Assembly: GCF_009861505.1 (NCBI RefSeq)
Contig: NZ_WTFT01000040.1
Span: 85,174 to 149,173, forward strand
Length of the DNA stretch: 64,000 bases
Source: Pseudomonas izuensis
GTDB lineage: Bacteria > Pseudomonadota > Gammaproteobacteria > Pseudomonadales > Pseudomonadaceae
Direction: 5' to 3'
The translations under genes and the position numbers were made by a program. The notes under the pieces are model-generated. The model made no database searches, had not been told where the DNA came from, and worked only from the letters and a program-made list of their open reading frames with translations. Below are positions 15,498-24,671 of this stretch, in pieces. Position 1 is the stretch's first letter, and the number at the start of each line of letters is the position of its first letter.

Positions 15498-15983
15498 TCA
15501 GTGGTGATGGCCACCTTCGCCATGGACGTGGCCATGGGCGATTTCTTCCTGGCTGGCGTCACGGATAGCAACGATCTTGACCTGGAAATTCAGGCGCTGA
15601 CCGGCCAACGGGTGGTTGCCGTCAACGGTAACGTCGTCGCCGTCCAGGTCGCGGATGGTCACGATCTGCATCTGGCCGTCCGGAGCGGAAGCGTGGAACT
15701 GCATGCCCACTTCCAGCTCATCGACACCTTCGAACATGCTGCGGCTCAGGGTGCTGACCAGTTCGGCCGCGTACTCGCCGTAGGCATCTTCAGGTTCAAC
15801 GGCTACGGTCAGCTCGTCGCCGACTGCCTTGCCTTCCAGGGCCTTTTCCAGGCCCGGGATGATGTTGCCTGCGCCTTGCAGGTAGACCAGCGGCGCGCCG
15901 CCGGCGGAGCTGTCGATGACCTCACCAGCGTCGTTGGTCAGGGTATAGTCGATGGAGACAGCCTTATTGGCGGCGATCAGCAT
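15498..15983 (-). CDS. slyD: FKBP-type peptidyl-prolyl isomerase SlyD
   Basis: A 161-residue SlyD: an FKBP domain interrupted by the insert-in-flap chaperone domain (about 70-120), ending in a histidine-rich tail (HGHVHGEGGHHH) that binds nickel and other metals. The tail is shorter than that of E. coli SlyD. It catalyses proline isomerisation, assists folding, and in some bacteria supplies nickel to hydrogenase or urease. The ATG at 15983 fits the family start; upstream in-frame residues are not conserved. The start region lies opposite the start of the DUF3565 gene. Confidence 0.95.
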   Translation of the reverse strand: MLIAANKAVSIDYTLTNDAGEVIDSSAGGAPLVYLQGAGNIIPGLEKALEGKAVGDELTVAVEPEDAYGEYAAELVSTLSRSMFEGVDELEVGMQFHASAPDGQMQIVTIRDLDGDDVTVDGNHPLAGQRLNFQVKIVAIRDASQEEIAHGHVHGEGGHHH

Positions 15984-16278
15984 GGGGCGAGACCTTTTGC
16001 AAAAGAATGATGAAAGACCCAGTTTAGCGAAGCAATCGCCCGAAAGCGAACACAACCCGGACAGACGGGGTGCGACGATCACAGGCTTCCATCAGGACGA
16101 AGACGGCCACTGGGTGGCCGACCTTTCCTGCGGCCATACCCAACACCTGCGCCATCAGCCGCCCTGGCAATCCCGGGCCTGGGTCATGGACCCTTTGCAG
16201 CGCCATGAAAAAATAGGCCAACCCTTTGATTGCGGTTGGTGCGCACAAGGCTCGGTTAGCGATAACCTTGGCGACTGA
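15982..16278 (+). CDS. DUF3565 domain protein
   Basis: A small protein with the DUF3565 block TITGFHQDEDGHWVADLSCGHTQHLRHQPPW and a C-terminal CGWC. Its cysteines and histidines (SCGHTQH and CGWC) suggest a zinc-binding fold, but the function is unknown. The start is uncertain: the ATG at 15982 gives 98 residues, and an ATG at 15952 would add ten residues on DNA that also encodes the SlyD N-terminus on the other strand. It is divergent from slyD and lies about 60 nt before pta. Confidence 0.8.
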   Translation: MGRDLLQKNDERPSLAKQSPESEHNPDRRGATITGFHQDEDGHWVADLSCGHTQHLRHQPPWQSRAWVMDPLQRHEKIGQPFDCGWCAQGSVSDNLGD

Positions 16279-16338
16279 ATTTCGGTGGTCGCCCCGTCCT
16301 GGGTCGTCACCCTTGCCATGCACCTCCAGAGAATCCGC

Positions 16339-18438
16339 ATGCAAACTTTTTTTATCGCTCCCACCGACTTTGGTGTGGGCCTGACCTCCATCAGCCTGGG
16401 GCTGGTGCGTACCCTTGAGCGGGCCGGCCTCAAGGTCGGCTTCTTCAAACCGATTGCCCAGCCGCATCCGGGTGATACGGGACCTGAGCGCTCCACCGAA
16501 CTGGTGGCCCGCACCCACGGCCTGAAACCGCCGCAACCGCTGGGTCTGGCCCATGTCGAGCGGATGCTCGGCGATGGTCAGCTGGATGAGTTGCTTGAAG
16601 AAATCATCACCCTCTATCAGCAGGCTGCCATCGGCAAGGACGTGCTGATCGTGGAGGGCATGGTGCCGACCCGCAGCGCCAGTTACGCCGCGCGGGTCAA
16701 CCTGCACCTGGCCAAGAGCCTCGATGCCGAAGTGATCCTGGTGTCGGCACCGGAAAACGAGGTGCTGACCGAATTGTCCGGCCGCGTGGAATTGCAGGCG
16801 CAGTTGTTCGGCGGTCCGAAAGACCCGAAAGTCCTCGGCGTGATCCTCAACAAGGTCAAGACCGAGGAGAGCATGGAGGCTTTCGCTGCACGTCTGAACG
16901 AGCATTCGCCACTGTTGCGCAGTGGCGATTTCCGTCTGCTGGGCTGTATCCCGTTTCAGCCGGAACTGAACGCCCCGCGCACGCGCGACGTGGCCGATCT
17001 GATGGGTGCCCAGGTGCTCAACGCCGGTGACTATGAAACCCGGCGCATGACCAAAATCATCATCTGCGCGCGCACCATGCGCAACACCGTGGAGCTGCTC
17101 AAGCCTGGCGTGCTGGTGGTGACCCCCGGCGATCGCGACGACATCATCCTCGCCGTGAGCCTCGCGGCCATGAACGGCGTGCCCCTGGCCGGCCTGCTGC
17201 TGACCAGTGACACCCTGCCCGACCCGCGCATCATGGACCTCTGCCGTGGCGCCTTGCAGGCCGGCCTGCCGGTGTTGTCGGTGAGCACCGGTTCCTACGA
17301 CACCGCCAACCAGCTGAACGGCCTGAACAAGGAAATCCCGATCGACGACCGCGAGCGCGCGGAGATCATCACCGATTTCGTCGCCAGCCATCTGGATGCC
17401 AACTGGCTGCACCAGCGCTGCGGCACGCCACGGGAAATGCGCCTGTCGCCAGCGGTGTTTCGCTATCAGTTGATCCAGCGCGCACAGACCGCCAACAAAC
17501 GCATCGTGTTGCCCGAAGGCAGCGAGCCATTGACCGTACAGGCGGCGGCGATCTGCCAGGCCCGTGGCATTGCCCGCTGCGTTCTGCTGGCCAAACCGGC
17601 CGACGTCGAAGCTGTCGCCCGCGCCCAGGGCATCGAACTGCCACCGGGGCTGGAGATCCTCGATCCGGACCTGATCCGTGAGCGCTACGTCGAGCCGATG
17701 GTGAAGTTGCGCAAGAGCAAAAGCCTCAACGCGCCAATGGCCGAGCAACAACTGGAAGACACCGTGGTGATCGGCACCATGATGCTGGCGCTGGATGAAG
17801 TCGACGGCCTGGTATCGGGTGTCATTCACTCCACCGCCAACACCATCCGCCCGGCCCTCCAGCTGATTAAAACGGCGCCGGGCTGCACCCTGGTGTCGTC
17901 GGTATTCTTCATGCTGTTTCCGGAAGAAGTGCTGGTCTATGGCGACTGCGTGATGAACCCGCACCCAAGTGCCAGCGAACTGGCGGAGATTGCCCTGCAA
18001 AGCGCCGACTCGGCGGCGGCATTCGGTATCACGCCACGGGTGGCGATGATCAGTTACTCCAGCGGTGAATCGGCCAGTGGCGAAGAAGTCGAGAAAGTAC
18101 GCGAGGCGACCTTGCTCGCCCATGAACAGCAACACTCGCTGCTGATCGACGGCCCGTTGCAGTACGATGCCGCCGCCAACGAAACCGTGGCCCGGCAACT
18201 GGCGCCGAACAGTCAGGTGGCCGGTCGCGCCACGGTGTTCGTGTTCCCGGACCTCAACACCGGCAACACCACCCACAAAGCCGTGCAGCGCAGCGCCGAC
18301 TGCGTCAGTCTCGGGCCGATGCTGCAAGGCCTGCGCAAACCGGTGAACGATTTGCCGCGCGGCGCGCAGGTCGATGACATCGTTTACACCATCGCCTTGA
18401 CCGCGATTCAGGCAGCCAACCGACCCATGGATGTTTAA
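16339..18438 (+). CDS. pta: Phosphate acetyltransferase, long form
   Basis: A 699-residue Pta that converts acetyl-CoA and phosphate to acetyl phosphate. The N-terminal half is the CobB/CobQ-like P-loop-type domain (MQTFFIAPTDFGVGLTS) plus a DRTGG domain; the C-terminal 330 residues are the catalytic PTA domain (RIVLPEGSEPLTVQAA onwards, with VFVFPDLNTGNTTHKAVQR near the end). The long architecture is that of gamma-proteobacterial enzymes. No ackA lies next to it in this window. The acyltransferase gene begins on the base after its stop, indicating one transcript. Confidence 0.95.
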   Translation: MQTFFIAPTDFGVGLTSISLGLVRTLERAGLKVGFFKPIAQPHPGDTGPERSTELVARTHGLKPPQPLGLAHVERMLGDGQLDELLEEIITLYQQAAIGKDVLIVEGMVPTRSASYAARVNLHLAKSLDAEVILVSAPENEVLTELSGRVELQAQLFGGPKDPKVLGVILNKVKTEESMEAFAARLNEHSPLLRSGDFRLLGCIPFQPELNAPRTRDVADLMGAQVLNAGDYETRRMTKIIICARTMRNTVELLKPGVLVVTPGDRDDIILAVSLAAMNGVPLAGLLLTSDTLPDPRIMDLCRGALQAGLPVLSVSTGSYDTANQLNGLNKEIPIDDRERAEIITDFVASHLDANWLHQRCGTPREMRLSPAVFRYQLIQRAQTANKRIVLPEGSEPLTVQAAAICQARGIARCVLLAKPADVEAVARAQGIELPPGLEILDPDLIRERYVEPMVKLRKSKSLNAPMAEQQLEDTVVIGTMMLALDEVDGLVSGVIHSTANTIRPALQLIKTAPGCTLVSSVFFMLFPEEVLVYGDCVMNPHPSASELAEIALQSADSAAAFGITPRVAMISYSSGESASGEEVEKVREATLLAHEQQHSLLIDGPLQYDAAANETVARQLAPNSQVAGRATVFVFPDLNTGNTTHKAVQRSADCVSLGPMLQGLRKPVNDLPRGAQVDDIVYTIALTAIQAANRPMDV

Positions 18439-19344
18439 ATGCTGGATTTTCTCCCTGCCCCCGTGCGCGGCGTGATCGCCGCGCTGCTGTTGGCGCTCAA
18501 TACGATTTTGCTCTGCTCGTTTCTGTTCTGCGTGGCGCTGGTCAAGGTATTGCCGTTCGCCGCCACCCAACGTCTGGCACTCTGGTTGATGAGCCATACC
18601 CATGAAGCCTGGATCAGCCTCAACAAGGGCTGGATGAATCTGGTCCGCCGAACGCGCTGGCACATCACCGGCCTGCAAGGCCTCGACTATCAGCACTCGT
18701 ACCTGATCACCAGCAACCACCAGAGCTGGGTTGATATTCTGGTGCTGCAATACGCGCTCAATCGGCGCATCCAGCCGTTGAAGTTCTTTCTCAAGCAGGA
18801 GCTGATCTGGGTGCCGGTGATTGGACTGGCGTGGTGGGCGCTCGGCTTTCCGTTCATGAAACGCTACTCCAAGGCCTATCTGGAAAAGCACCCGGAGAAG
18901 AAAGGCAAGGACCTGGAAACCACCCGCAAGACCTGCGCGAAATTTCGTGACAACCCGGTGGGCATTTTCAACTTCGTTGAAGGCACACGCTTCACCGAAG
19001 GCAAGCATGCCCAGCAACAATCACCGTTCAAATATCTGCTCAAACCCAAGGCCGGTGGCATTGCGTTTGTGCTGGATGCGATGGGCGAGCAGCTGGAATC
19101 GATCGTCAACGTGACCATCCATTATCCGGCAGGTCGTCCCGGCTTCTGGGACCTGCTGTGTGGGAACGTGAAGGATGTAGTGGTGCATTTTCAGGAACTG
19201 AACATTCCGCCGCAGTTCATCGGCAAGAACTATGACCAGGATGGCGAGTACCGCTTGCAGTTCCAGGGTTGGATCAACCAGTTGTGGCAGGACAAGGATG
19301 CGTTGTTGGGGCAGATGCATCGGGAGTATCCTGCGAAGTCTTGA
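18439..19344 (+). CDS. 1-acyl-glycerol-3-phosphate acyltransferase-like protein (YihG-type)
   Basis: A 301-residue PlsC-family acyltransferase anchored by an N-terminal hydrophobic segment (about 10-38). The catalytic NHQSWVD motif (His94, Asp99) and the phosphate-binding FVEGTR (179-184) are both visible. It resembles E. coli YihG, a membrane enzyme shaping phospholipid acyl composition, more than the essential PlsC. It starts on the base immediately after the pta stop codon, an unusual pairing of acetyl-phosphate metabolism and phospholipid acylation. The transcript ends at a strong terminator after the REPIN. Confidence 0.9.
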   Translation: MLDFLPAPVRGVIAALLLALNTILLCSFLFCVALVKVLPFAATQRLALWLMSHTHEAWISLNKGWMNLVRRTRWHITGLQGLDYQHSYLITSNHQSWVDILVLQYALNRRIQPLKFFLKQELIWVPVIGLAWWALGFPFMKRYSKAYLEKHPEKKGKDLETTRKTCAKFRDNPVGIFNFVEGTRFTEGKHAQQQSPFKYLLKPKAGGIAFVLDAMGEQLESIVNVTIHYPAGRPGFWDLLCGNVKDVVVHFQELNIPPQFIGKNYDQDGEYRLQFQGWINQLWQDKDALLGQMHREYPAKS

Positions 19345-19361
19345 GGCGCCTGTACCGGCCT

Positions 19362-19451
19362 CATCGCGGGCAAGCCTTGCTCCCACAGGTTAGTGTCGTG
19401 CTCAAGGTGGTGACCCCCCGAAATCTGTGGGAGCAAGGCTTGCCCGCGATG
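19362..19451. repeat. REPIN (GGGCAAGCCTTGC type)
   Basis: Inverted REP units of the CATCGCGGGCAAGCCTTGCTCCCACAG subtype. The same subtype recurs at 62817-62909. Confidence 0.9.
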
Positions 19452-19467
19452 ACGGACTTAAGGACAC

Positions 19468-19505
19468 AAAAAACCCGCCGATGATCACCCACCGGCGGGT
19501 TTTTT
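19468..19505. terminator. Bidirectional terminator, acyltransferase/cysNC
   Basis: The stem AAAAAACCCGCCG/CGGCGGGTTTTTT with a 12-nt loop sits between convergent genes and has A and T runs on both sides. Confidence 0.93.
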
Positions 19506-19544
19506 CTTGCAGCTTGAAGCTAAAAGCTTGTCACTGCTTCCAAC

Positions 19545-21443
19545 TTAGATCGCGCCACGCTTGCGCAGCAGCTCCAGCACCTGCTTGACGCCTTCTTCCA
19601 GCGACACGGACTGGGTATCGATCACCAGGTCGGCATCCAGCGGCACGTCGTACGGGAAGGACTCGCCCGGGATATTATCCCCGGCCGCCGCGTACAGGCC
19701 TTGCGGATCACGCTCGGCACACACTGTCGGCGACGCCTGGACGTAGACCGTCAGCAGACGCTCCTTGCCGATCAGCTCTTTGGCCTGCTCACGACCTTCG
19801 GCACTCGGTGCAACGAACGCTGCGAGGGTCAGCAGACCGGCTTCGTTGAACTGACGCGCCACGTGCGCGGCGCGACGCCAGTTCTCGGTGCGCCCGGCAC
19901 GATCCTGTGGCAGACCTTTGTTCAGGTCGTGACGAAGGTTCTGGCCATCGAGCACAAACACCGCACGGCCCAGGTCGAACAACTTGCGTTCTACCGCATA
20001 GGCCAGTGTACTTTTGCCCGCACCCGACAAGCCGCTGAACAACACGGTGGCCGGTTGCTGGCCGAAGCGCTGGGCGCGTTCCTCGGTGGCGACGTGGGCC
20101 AGTTTGCCGTGGTGCGTGCTGGTGCCATGGGCCAGGGGTTGAGCAACGATCATGCCGGCGCCGACGGTGCCGTTGGTCAAGCGGTCGATGATGATGAAAG
20201 CGCCGGTGGTGCGGTTGCTGTCGTAACCATCGAGGGCAATCGGCGCGTCGAGCGCGATCTTGACCTTGCCGATTTCATTCAGCTGCAGCGCACTGGCCGG
20301 GCCTTCCTCAAGGGTGTTCACGTCGACCTTGTTGACGATACTGGCAATGGAGCCTGGTACGTAACTGGTGGCGCGCTTGAAGTCGTATTTCTTGCCCGGC
20401 AGCATCGGCTCTTCAGCCATCCACACAAGCATCGCTTCGAAGCTGTCGGTGACTGGCGGCACGTTGTCGGCGTGCACCAGCAAGTCGCCACGGGAAATGT
20501 CGATTTCGTCTTCCATGGTCAGCGTCACGGCTTGACCTGGACCCGCGTGCTCCAGTTCACCTTCGAAGGTGACAATGGATTTCACGCGGCTGCTTTTGCC
20601 CGACGGCAACACCACGACTTCGTCGCCCTTCTTGACGATGCCGCTGGCCAGGGTGCCGGCGAAACCACGGAAGTTCAGGTTCGGACGGTTGACGTACTGC
20701 ACCGGGAAACGCAGGTCGGTGAAGTTGCGGTCGCCCGCCACTTCCACGGTCTCGAGAATTTCCATCAGCGACTGGCCGGTGTACCACGGCGAGCGTTCGG
20801 ATTTGTTCACGACGTTGTCGCCCTTCAGTGCCGACATCGGCACGAAGTGCATGCTGGTTGGCTTGAGCTTCAAGCCTTCGGCGAACTGCAGGTAGTCGGC
20901 CTTGATCGACTCGAACACGCCCTGATCGAAATCCTTGAGGTCCATCTTGTTGATGGCGACGACGATATGCTTGATGCCCAGCAGCGAGGCGATGAAGCTG
21001 TGGCGACGGGTCTGGGTCTGCACGCCATAACGGGCGTCGACCAGGATGATCGCCAGGTCACAGGTGGACGCACCGGTGGCCATGTTGCGGGTGTACTGCT
21101 CATGGCCGGGGGTATCGGCAATGATGAATTTGCGCTTGGCGGTGGAGAAGTAGCGGTAGGCGACATCGATGGTGATGCCTTGCTCACGCTCGGCCTGCAG
21201 GCCGTCGACCAGCAACGCCAGGTCGATGTCTTCACCGGTGGTGCCGACTTTTTTCGAGTCGCGGGTAATGGCTTCCAGGTGATCTTCGTAGATCATCTTG
21301 GAGTCGTGCAGCAGGCGCCCGATCAGGGTGCTCTTGCCGTCGTCGACGTTACCGCAGGTCAGAAAGCGCAGCAGCTCTTTACGTTCGTGCTGGCCCAGGT
21401 AGGCGAGGATGTCCTCGCTGATCAAATCAGATTGATGCGACAT
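19545..21443 (-). CDS. cysNC: Bifunctional sulfate adenylyltransferase subunit 1 / APS kinase
   Basis: A 632-residue fusion. The N-terminal EF-Tu-like GTPase (CysN) has GNVDDGKS (31-38), DTPGH (110-114) and NKMD (165-168); it drives ATP sulfurylase by GTP hydrolysis with CysD. The C-terminal 165 residues are an APS kinase (CysC) with the P-loop GLSGAGKS (471-478) and the phosphoryl-acceptor region FVAPSAEGREQ (Ser547). Together they turn sulfate into PAPS. The order cysD-cysNC with a 9-nt gap shows an operon. The same fusion in rhizobia is called NodQ. Confidence 0.96.
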   Translation of the reverse strand: MSHQSDLISEDILAYLGQHERKELLRFLTCGNVDDGKSTLIGRLLHDSKMIYEDHLEAITRDSKKVGTTGEDIDLALLVDGLQAEREQGITIDVAYRYFSTAKRKFIIADTPGHEQYTRNMATGASTCDLAIILVDARYGVQTQTRRHSFIASLLGIKHIVVAINKMDLKDFDQGVFESIKADYLQFAEGLKLKPTSMHFVPMSALKGDNVVNKSERSPWYTGQSLMEILETVEVAGDRNFTDLRFPVQYVNRPNLNFRGFAGTLASGIVKKGDEVVVLPSGKSSRVKSIVTFEGELEHAGPGQAVTLTMEDEIDISRGDLLVHADNVPPVTDSFEAMLVWMAEEPMLPGKKYDFKRATSYVPGSIASIVNKVDVNTLEEGPASALQLNEIGKVKIALDAPIALDGYDSNRTTGAFIIIDRLTNGTVGAGMIVAQPLAHGTSTHHGKLAHVATEERAQRFGQQPATVLFSGLSGAGKSTLAYAVERKLFDLGRAVFVLDGQNLRHDLNKGLPQDRAGRTENWRRAAHVARQFNEAGLLTLAAFVAPSAEGREQAKELIGKERLLTVYVQASPTVCAERDPQGLYAAAGDNIPGESFPYDVPLDADLVIDTQSVSLEEGVKQVLELLRKRGAI

Positions 21444-21452
21444 GACAGCCCC

Positions 21453-22370
21453 TTAGAAATAACCTTGACGTTTTTTGTCTTCCATCGAGCCTGCGCCATC
21501 GTGGTCGATGACACGGCCCTGGCGCTCGGAAGTTCGCGTCAGGAGCATTTCCTGAATGATGTCCGTGAGGCTTTCGGCCTCGGACTCCACCGCGCCCGTC
21601 AACGGGTAGCAGCCAAGGGTACGGAAACGCACTTTCTTTTTGACGATGCGGGCTTTGTCTTCATCGCTCAAGTGCTCGAGGATGCGCTCGTCGTCAATCA
21701 TGATCAGGGTGCCGTTCTTCTCGATGACTTCACGCTCGGCGGCGAAGTACAGCGGCACGATCGGGATGCCTTCGAGGTAGATGTACTGCCAGATGTCCAG
21801 CTCGGTCCAGTTCGACAGCGGGAACACGCGGATCGACTCGCCCTTGTTAACCTTGCCGTTGTAGACGTTCCACAACTCGGGACGCTGGTTTTTCGGATCC
21901 CAGCGGTGCTTGCTGTCGCGGAACGAGTACACGCGCTCCTTGGCGCGGGATTTCTCTTCATCGCGACGGGCGCCGCCGAAGGCGGCATCGAAACCATGCT
22001 TGTCCAGTGCCTGTTTCAGGCCCTCGGTCTTCATGATGTCGGTGTGCTTGGCGCTGCCGTGGGTGAACGGGTTGATGTTCTGCGCCACGCCGTCCGGGTT
22101 GACGTGGGTGATCAGGTCCAGGCCCAGCTCGGCGACCATCTTGTCGCGGAAGGCGTACATCTCCTGGAATTTCCAGCGAGTGTCGACGTGCATCACCGGA
22201 AACGGCAGCTTGCCGGGGAAGAATGCCTTGCGTGCCAGGTGCAGCATCACGGCGGAGTCTTTACCGATGGAGTACAGCATCACCGGGTTATCGAACTCGG
22301 CGGCCACCTCGCGGATGATGTGGATGCTTTCCGCCTCCAGCTGTTTCAGATGCGTCAGTTTGTCGACCAT
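21453..22370 (-). CDS. cysD: Sulfate adenylyltransferase subunit 2
   Basis: A 305-residue CysD of the PP-loop ATP pyrophosphatase superfamily, with the ATP-binding SIGKDS motif at 34-39. It forms APS from sulfate and ATP together with CysN, whose gene follows after 9 nt. The length and ends match the family. The upstream spacer holds a REPIN rather than an obvious regulatory box. Confidence 0.97.
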   Translation of the reverse strand: MVDKLTHLKQLEAESIHIIREVAAEFDNPVMLYSIGKDSAVMLHLARKAFFPGKLPFPVMHVDTRWKFQEMYAFRDKMVAELGLDLITHVNPDGVAQNINPFTHGSAKHTDIMKTEGLKQALDKHGFDAAFGGARRDEEKSRAKERVYSFRDSKHRWDPKNQRPELWNVYNGKVNKGESIRVFPLSNWTELDIWQYIYLEGIPIVPLYFAAEREVIEKNGTLIMIDDERILEHLSDEDKARIVKKKVRFRTLGCYPLTGAVESEAESLTDIIQEMLLTRTSERQGRVIDHDGAGSMEDKKRQGYF

Positions 22371-22515
22371 GGCTACTCACGAAATCTTTCTTATGAACGG
22401 CCAGCGGGCCGTGTTCGAGCGAGGAATCCTAGCACAGCGACCTCTTCTAATCAGGACGCCAACTAGATCGAAAGAGCATATGAATATGCCTGCCTGTTTG
22501 GGCGAAACGCGCCCC

Positions 22516-22617
22516 CTGTAGGAGCGAGCCTGCTCGCGATGGTCGTCAACGAAAACACAGGGAGTCTGACACCCCGTGGTGTTCTCAGGTACATCGCGAG
22601 CAGGCTCGCTCCTACAG
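22516..22617. repeat. REPIN, family A
   Basis: Inverted REP units with the TGGTCGTCAACGAAAAC spacer opening shared with 14760-14861. It lies between cysD and the Nif3-family gene. Confidence 0.93.
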
Positions 22618-22633
22618 GGATCGCGTTTGCCCG

Positions 22634-23392
22634 TTAGATCGGGTTGGGGCAATCGATGAAGATGTGCTCGAGGGCAAACCGCTTCGCCAGATAGTCACCC
22701 AGCGCCTGTACGCCATAGCGCTCAGTGGCATGGTGACCGGCGGCGATGAAGCTGATGTCGTTTTCCCGGGCGCTGTGGAAAGTCTGCTCGGACGCTTCAC
22801 CGCTGATGTACAGATCGACACCCGCCAGGATCGCCTGATCGATGTAACCCTGACCACCACCGGTGCACCAGCCAACGCGACGAATCATTGCGCTGCCCTC
22901 AACAAGCAACGGCTCGCGGCCCATGACTTCCTGCACGCGGCGGGCGAAATCCCGGGGTGTCATCGGTTCGCTCAACGAGCCGACCAGGCCGACGATTTTC
23001 AGATTGTCGGGATCGAGCGGGCCTTCGACGGTGATGTCGAGCTGCCGTGCGAGCTGCACGTTATTGCCCACGTCAGGGTGCAGGTCCAGCGGCAGGTGAT
23101 AGGACAACAGACTGATGTCGTGCTTGAGCAGGGTCTTCAAGCGGCGCTGCTTCATGCCGGTGATGCACGGGTTTTCACCTTTCCAGAAGTAGCCGTGGTG
23201 CACCAGCACCAGATCGGCATTGGCTTCGACGGCGGCATCGAGCAATGCCTGGCTGGCGGTGACGCCACTGACAATGCGCATCACTTGCGGCCGACCCTCA
23301 ACCTGCAGGCCGTTAGGGCAATAATCGGCAATCTTTGCACTGTTCAGGTAACGGTCGGCTTCTTCGACGAGTGTGCTCAGGGCGACGGCCAT
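22634..23392 (-). CDS. Nif3-like dinuclear metal-centre protein (YbgI family)
   Basis: A 252-residue member of the Nif3/YbgI/DUF34 family, which forms hexameric toroids with a dinuclear metal site. Metal-ligand segments are visible: LVHHGYFWKG early in the chain, SYHLPLDLH in the middle, and AAGHHATERYG near the C-terminus. GTP cyclohydrolase-related names for this family are database carry-over; the function is not established. It is divergent from algW with about 100 bp between starts. Confidence 0.92.
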   Translation of the reverse strand: MAVALSTLVEEADRYLNSAKIADYCPNGLQVEGRPQVMRIVSGVTASQALLDAAVEANADLVLVHHGYFWKGENPCITGMKQRRLKTLLKHDISLLSYHLPLDLHPDVGNNVQLARQLDITVEGPLDPDNLKIVGLVGSLSEPMTPRDFARRVQEVMGREPLLVEGSAMIRRVGWCTGGGQGYIDQAILAGVDLYISGEASEQTFHSARENDISFIAAGHHATERYGVQALGDYLAKRFALEHIFIDCPNPI

Positions 23393-23413
23393 AAAAGACT
23401 CCTAAATATCCCG

Positions 23414-23441
23414 TTCAGAGGCGCGCGCGGCCTCGTATAAT
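23414..23441 (+). promoter_or_regulatory. Candidate sigma70 promoter of algW
   Basis: A perfect TATAAT (23436-23441) lies about 53 bp before the algW start, with a weak -35 (TTCAGA) 16 bp upstream. Confidence 0.5.
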
Positions 23442-23494
23442 GCGCGACATTATGGGCGGTCTCTAACCGCCTGCAACCTCTCAGGACGTGCTTA

Positions 23495-24655
23495 ATGCTC
23501 AAGGCGCTGCGTTTTTCCGGCTGGCCGTTGTTGGCCGGCGTGCTTGTCGCTCTGTTAATCATCCAGCGTTACCCGCAGTGGGTCGGGCTTCCGAGCCTCG
23601 ACGTCAATCTGCAACAAGCCCCTCAAACCACGAGCATGCAGCAAGGTCCGGTGTCCTACTCCGAAGCGGTGATTACCGCCGCGCCTTCGGTGGTGAACCT
23701 GTACACCACCAAAGTCATCAACAAACCCAACCATCCATTGTTTGAAGATCCGCAGTTCCGGCGTTTCTTCGGCGACAACTCGCCCAAACAGAAGCGCATG
23801 GAATCGAGCCTCGGTTCCGGCGTAATCATGAGCCCGGAAGGCTACATCCTGACCAACAACCACGTGACCACTGGCGCCGACCAGATCGTGGTGGCACTCA
23901 AGGACGGTCGTGAAACCCTGGCCCGGGTGATCGGCAGCGACCCGGAAACCGATCTCGCGGTGTTGAAGATCGACTTGAAGAATCTGCCTTCGATCACTGT
24001 CGGCCGCTCCGACAACATCCGCATCGGTGATGTCGCGCTGGCCATCGGCAACCCGTTCGGCGTCGGCCAGACTGTGACCATGGGCATCATCAGTGCCACC
24101 GGGCGCAATCAGTTGGGCCTGAACAACTACGAAGACTTCATCCAGACCGATGCCGCCATCAACCCCGGCAACTCCGGCGGCGCGCTGGTGGACGCCAACG
24201 GCAACCTGACCGGCATCAACACGGCGATTTTCTCCAAGTCCGGCGGCTCTCAGGGCATCGGCTTCGCGATCCCGGTCAAACTGGCGATGGAGGTGATGAA
24301 GTCGATCATCGAGCACGGCCAGGTGATTCGTGGCTGGCTAGGCATCGAGGTACAGCCATTGAGCCAGGAACTGGCGGAATCCTTTGGTCTGTCGGGGCGC
24401 CCGGGCATTGTGGTCGCCGGGATTTTCCGCGACGGCCCAGCCCAGAAGGCCGGCCTGCAATTGGGGGACGTGATCCTCTCCATCGACGGAGAACCGGCGG
24501 GTGATGGTCGCCGTTCGATGAACCAGGTGGCACGGATCAAGCCGACCGACAAGGTCGTGGTCCAGGTGATGCGCAACGGCAAGGAACTCAAGCTCACCGC
24601 GGAAATCGGCCTGCGCCCGCCGCCCGCGCCGGTCAAAGAGAAAGAAGAAGAGTAA
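23495..24655 (+). CDS. algW: Periplasmic serine endopeptidase AlgW (DegS-type)
   Basis: A 386-residue membrane-anchored HtrA protease with one PDZ domain. The N-terminal hydrophobic anchor spans about 8-24. The catalytic triad is His123 (NNHVTTG), Asp153 (ETDLAVLKID) and Ser227 (NPGNSGGAL), and the PDZ domain covers about 280-370. AlgW senses misfolded outer-membrane proteins and cleaves the anti-sigma factor MucA, releasing AlgU (RpoE-like) for envelope stress and alginate control. It is divergent from the Nif3 gene, and its 3' spacer carries a perfect palindrome. Confidence 0.95.
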   Translation: MLKALRFSGWPLLAGVLVALLIIQRYPQWVGLPSLDVNLQQAPQTTSMQQGPVSYSEAVITAAPSVVNLYTTKVINKPNHPLFEDPQFRRFFGDNSPKQKRMESSLGSGVIMSPEGYILTNNHVTTGADQIVVALKDGRETLARVIGSDPETDLAVLKIDLKNLPSITVGRSDNIRIGDVALAIGNPFGVGQTVTMGIISATGRNQLGLNNYEDFIQTDAAINPGNSGGALVDANGNLTGINTAIFSKSGGSQGIGFAIPVKLAMEVMKSIIEHGQVIRGWLGIEVQPLSQELAESFGLSGRPGIVVAGIFRDGPAQKAGLQLGDVILSIDGEPAGDGRRSMNQVARIKPTDKVVVQVMRNGKELKLTAEIGLRPPPAPVKEKEEE

Positions 24656-24671
24656 GCAGCTGATACATTCT

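Noticed and set aside
16024..19020. A 998-codon open frame on the minus strand
   Set aside because: It lies antisense to pta and the acyltransferase gene, has low-complexity His/Gln/Arg-rich composition and no family motifs. Long antisense frames are common in GC-rich genes.
19545..21443. Nodulation gene nodQ
   Set aside because: The CysN-CysC fusion is normal for sulfate assimilation in pseudomonads and sits next to cysD.
19701..22466. A 921-codon open frame on the plus strand
   Set aside because: It is antisense to cysNC and cysD, whose motifs are clear on the minus strand.
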